DNA from: JALSHZ01 sp964614535
GTDB taxonomy: Bacteria > Pseudomonadota > Gammaproteobacteria > UWMA-0217
DNA length: 22,207 bases
Reading direction: 5' to 3'
Assembly (NCBI GenBank): GCA_964614535.1
Contig: CAZTOZ010000046.1
Span: 1-22,207, forward strand
Shown one piece after another: positions 22,016-22,207 of this stretch. The notes under the pieces are model-generated. The model did no database searches. It was not told where the DNA came from and worked only from the letters and a program-made list of their open reading frames with translations. The first letter of the stretch is position 1. Every line of letters starts with the position of its first letter. A program made the position numbers and the translations under genes.

Positions 22016-22207
22016 ATGCAACGCAGACTATTTCTGAGAGGCGGCCTGGCGGCCGGCGCGGCGGGACTGGCCGCCACGGCTGGGCTGTTGACCCCCAATG
22101 CCGTACTGGCCGCATGGCCGAAGGCGGCTTTCGAGAGCAAGAAGGCCGAGGATGCCATCAAGGCCATCGGCGGCGGCGCCGCCCCGACCGAATCGGCCGA
22201 GATCAAG
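22016..22207 (+). CDS. soxY: SoxY, thiosulfate-carrier subunit, N-terminal part only
   Basis: The first 64 codons are in the window. The product begins with a twin-arginine signal (QRRLFLRGGLAAGAAG) up to about residue 33, fitting SoxY, which is exported folded with SoxZ. The mature start AWPKAAFESKKAEDAIKAI is typical of SoxY. The C-terminal GGCG(G) sulfur-carrying tail lies outside. GAGGA is 10 bases upstream of the ATG. Position behind soxX supports the call. Confidence 0.88.
   Translation, partial: MQRRLFLRGGLAAGAAGLAATAGLLTPNAVLAAWPKAAFESKKAEDAIKAIGGGAAPTESAEIK

Overview
The window looks like chromosomal DNA of a sulfur-oxidizing gammaproteobacterium, of a purple-sulfur or chemolithotrophic Chromatiales/Sedimenticola-like type. 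The main evidence is a complete oxidative (reverse-type) dissimilatory sulfite reductase operon in the order dsrABEFHCMKLJOPNR on the minus strand. It carries the sulfur-oxidizer hallmarks: DsrEFH with the expected cysteines, DsrL and a cysteine-free DsrR. A sox operon starts at the right edge. Codon use is GC-rich throughout. I see no mobile elements, CRISPR array, tRNA or rRNA.

Layout. 1-921: two minus-strand housekeeping-type genes, a partial SGNH hydrolase and a YchJ/SEC-C protein. 1139-4032: a plus-strand group of dsrS, cysG (siroheme synthase) and a small S24/LexA-peptidase-like protein. 4087-7401, minus strand and directly behind the dsr genes: dsrR, a soluble GAF-type NarX-like histidine kinase, a NarL-like response regulator, a rhodanese and a hypoxanthine-DNA glycosylase, all tightly spaced or overlapping. 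7484-19914, minus strand: dsrN, P, O, J, L, K, M, C, H, F, E, B, A (listed left to right; transcription runs from dsrA leftward). 20275-21146, minus strand: dsrE2 and a second rhodanese with their own terminator. 21613 to the end, plus strand: soxX and the start of soxY, divergent from the rhodanese.

How the genes work together. The periplasmic Sox system would start thiosulfate oxidation. Stored or incoming sulfane sulfur would be passed through rhodanese, DsrE2 and DsrEFH to DsrC. DsrAB (siroheme made by CysG, amidated by DsrN) would oxidize the DsrC-bound sulfur to sulfite, with DsrL linking to pyridine nucleotide and DsrMKJOP exchanging electrons with the quinone pool and periplasm.

Most notable beyond the known operon: a two-component system that appears to belong to the dsr transcription unit; strong stem-loops at three internal junctions (dsrA/B, dsrC/M, dsrP/N) that would divide the transcript; a dsrA upstream region with a perfect 16-bp palindrome and four G5 tracts; an S24-like protein apparently lacking its catalytic lysine; and a rhodanese-dsrE2 pair with no tusA between them.
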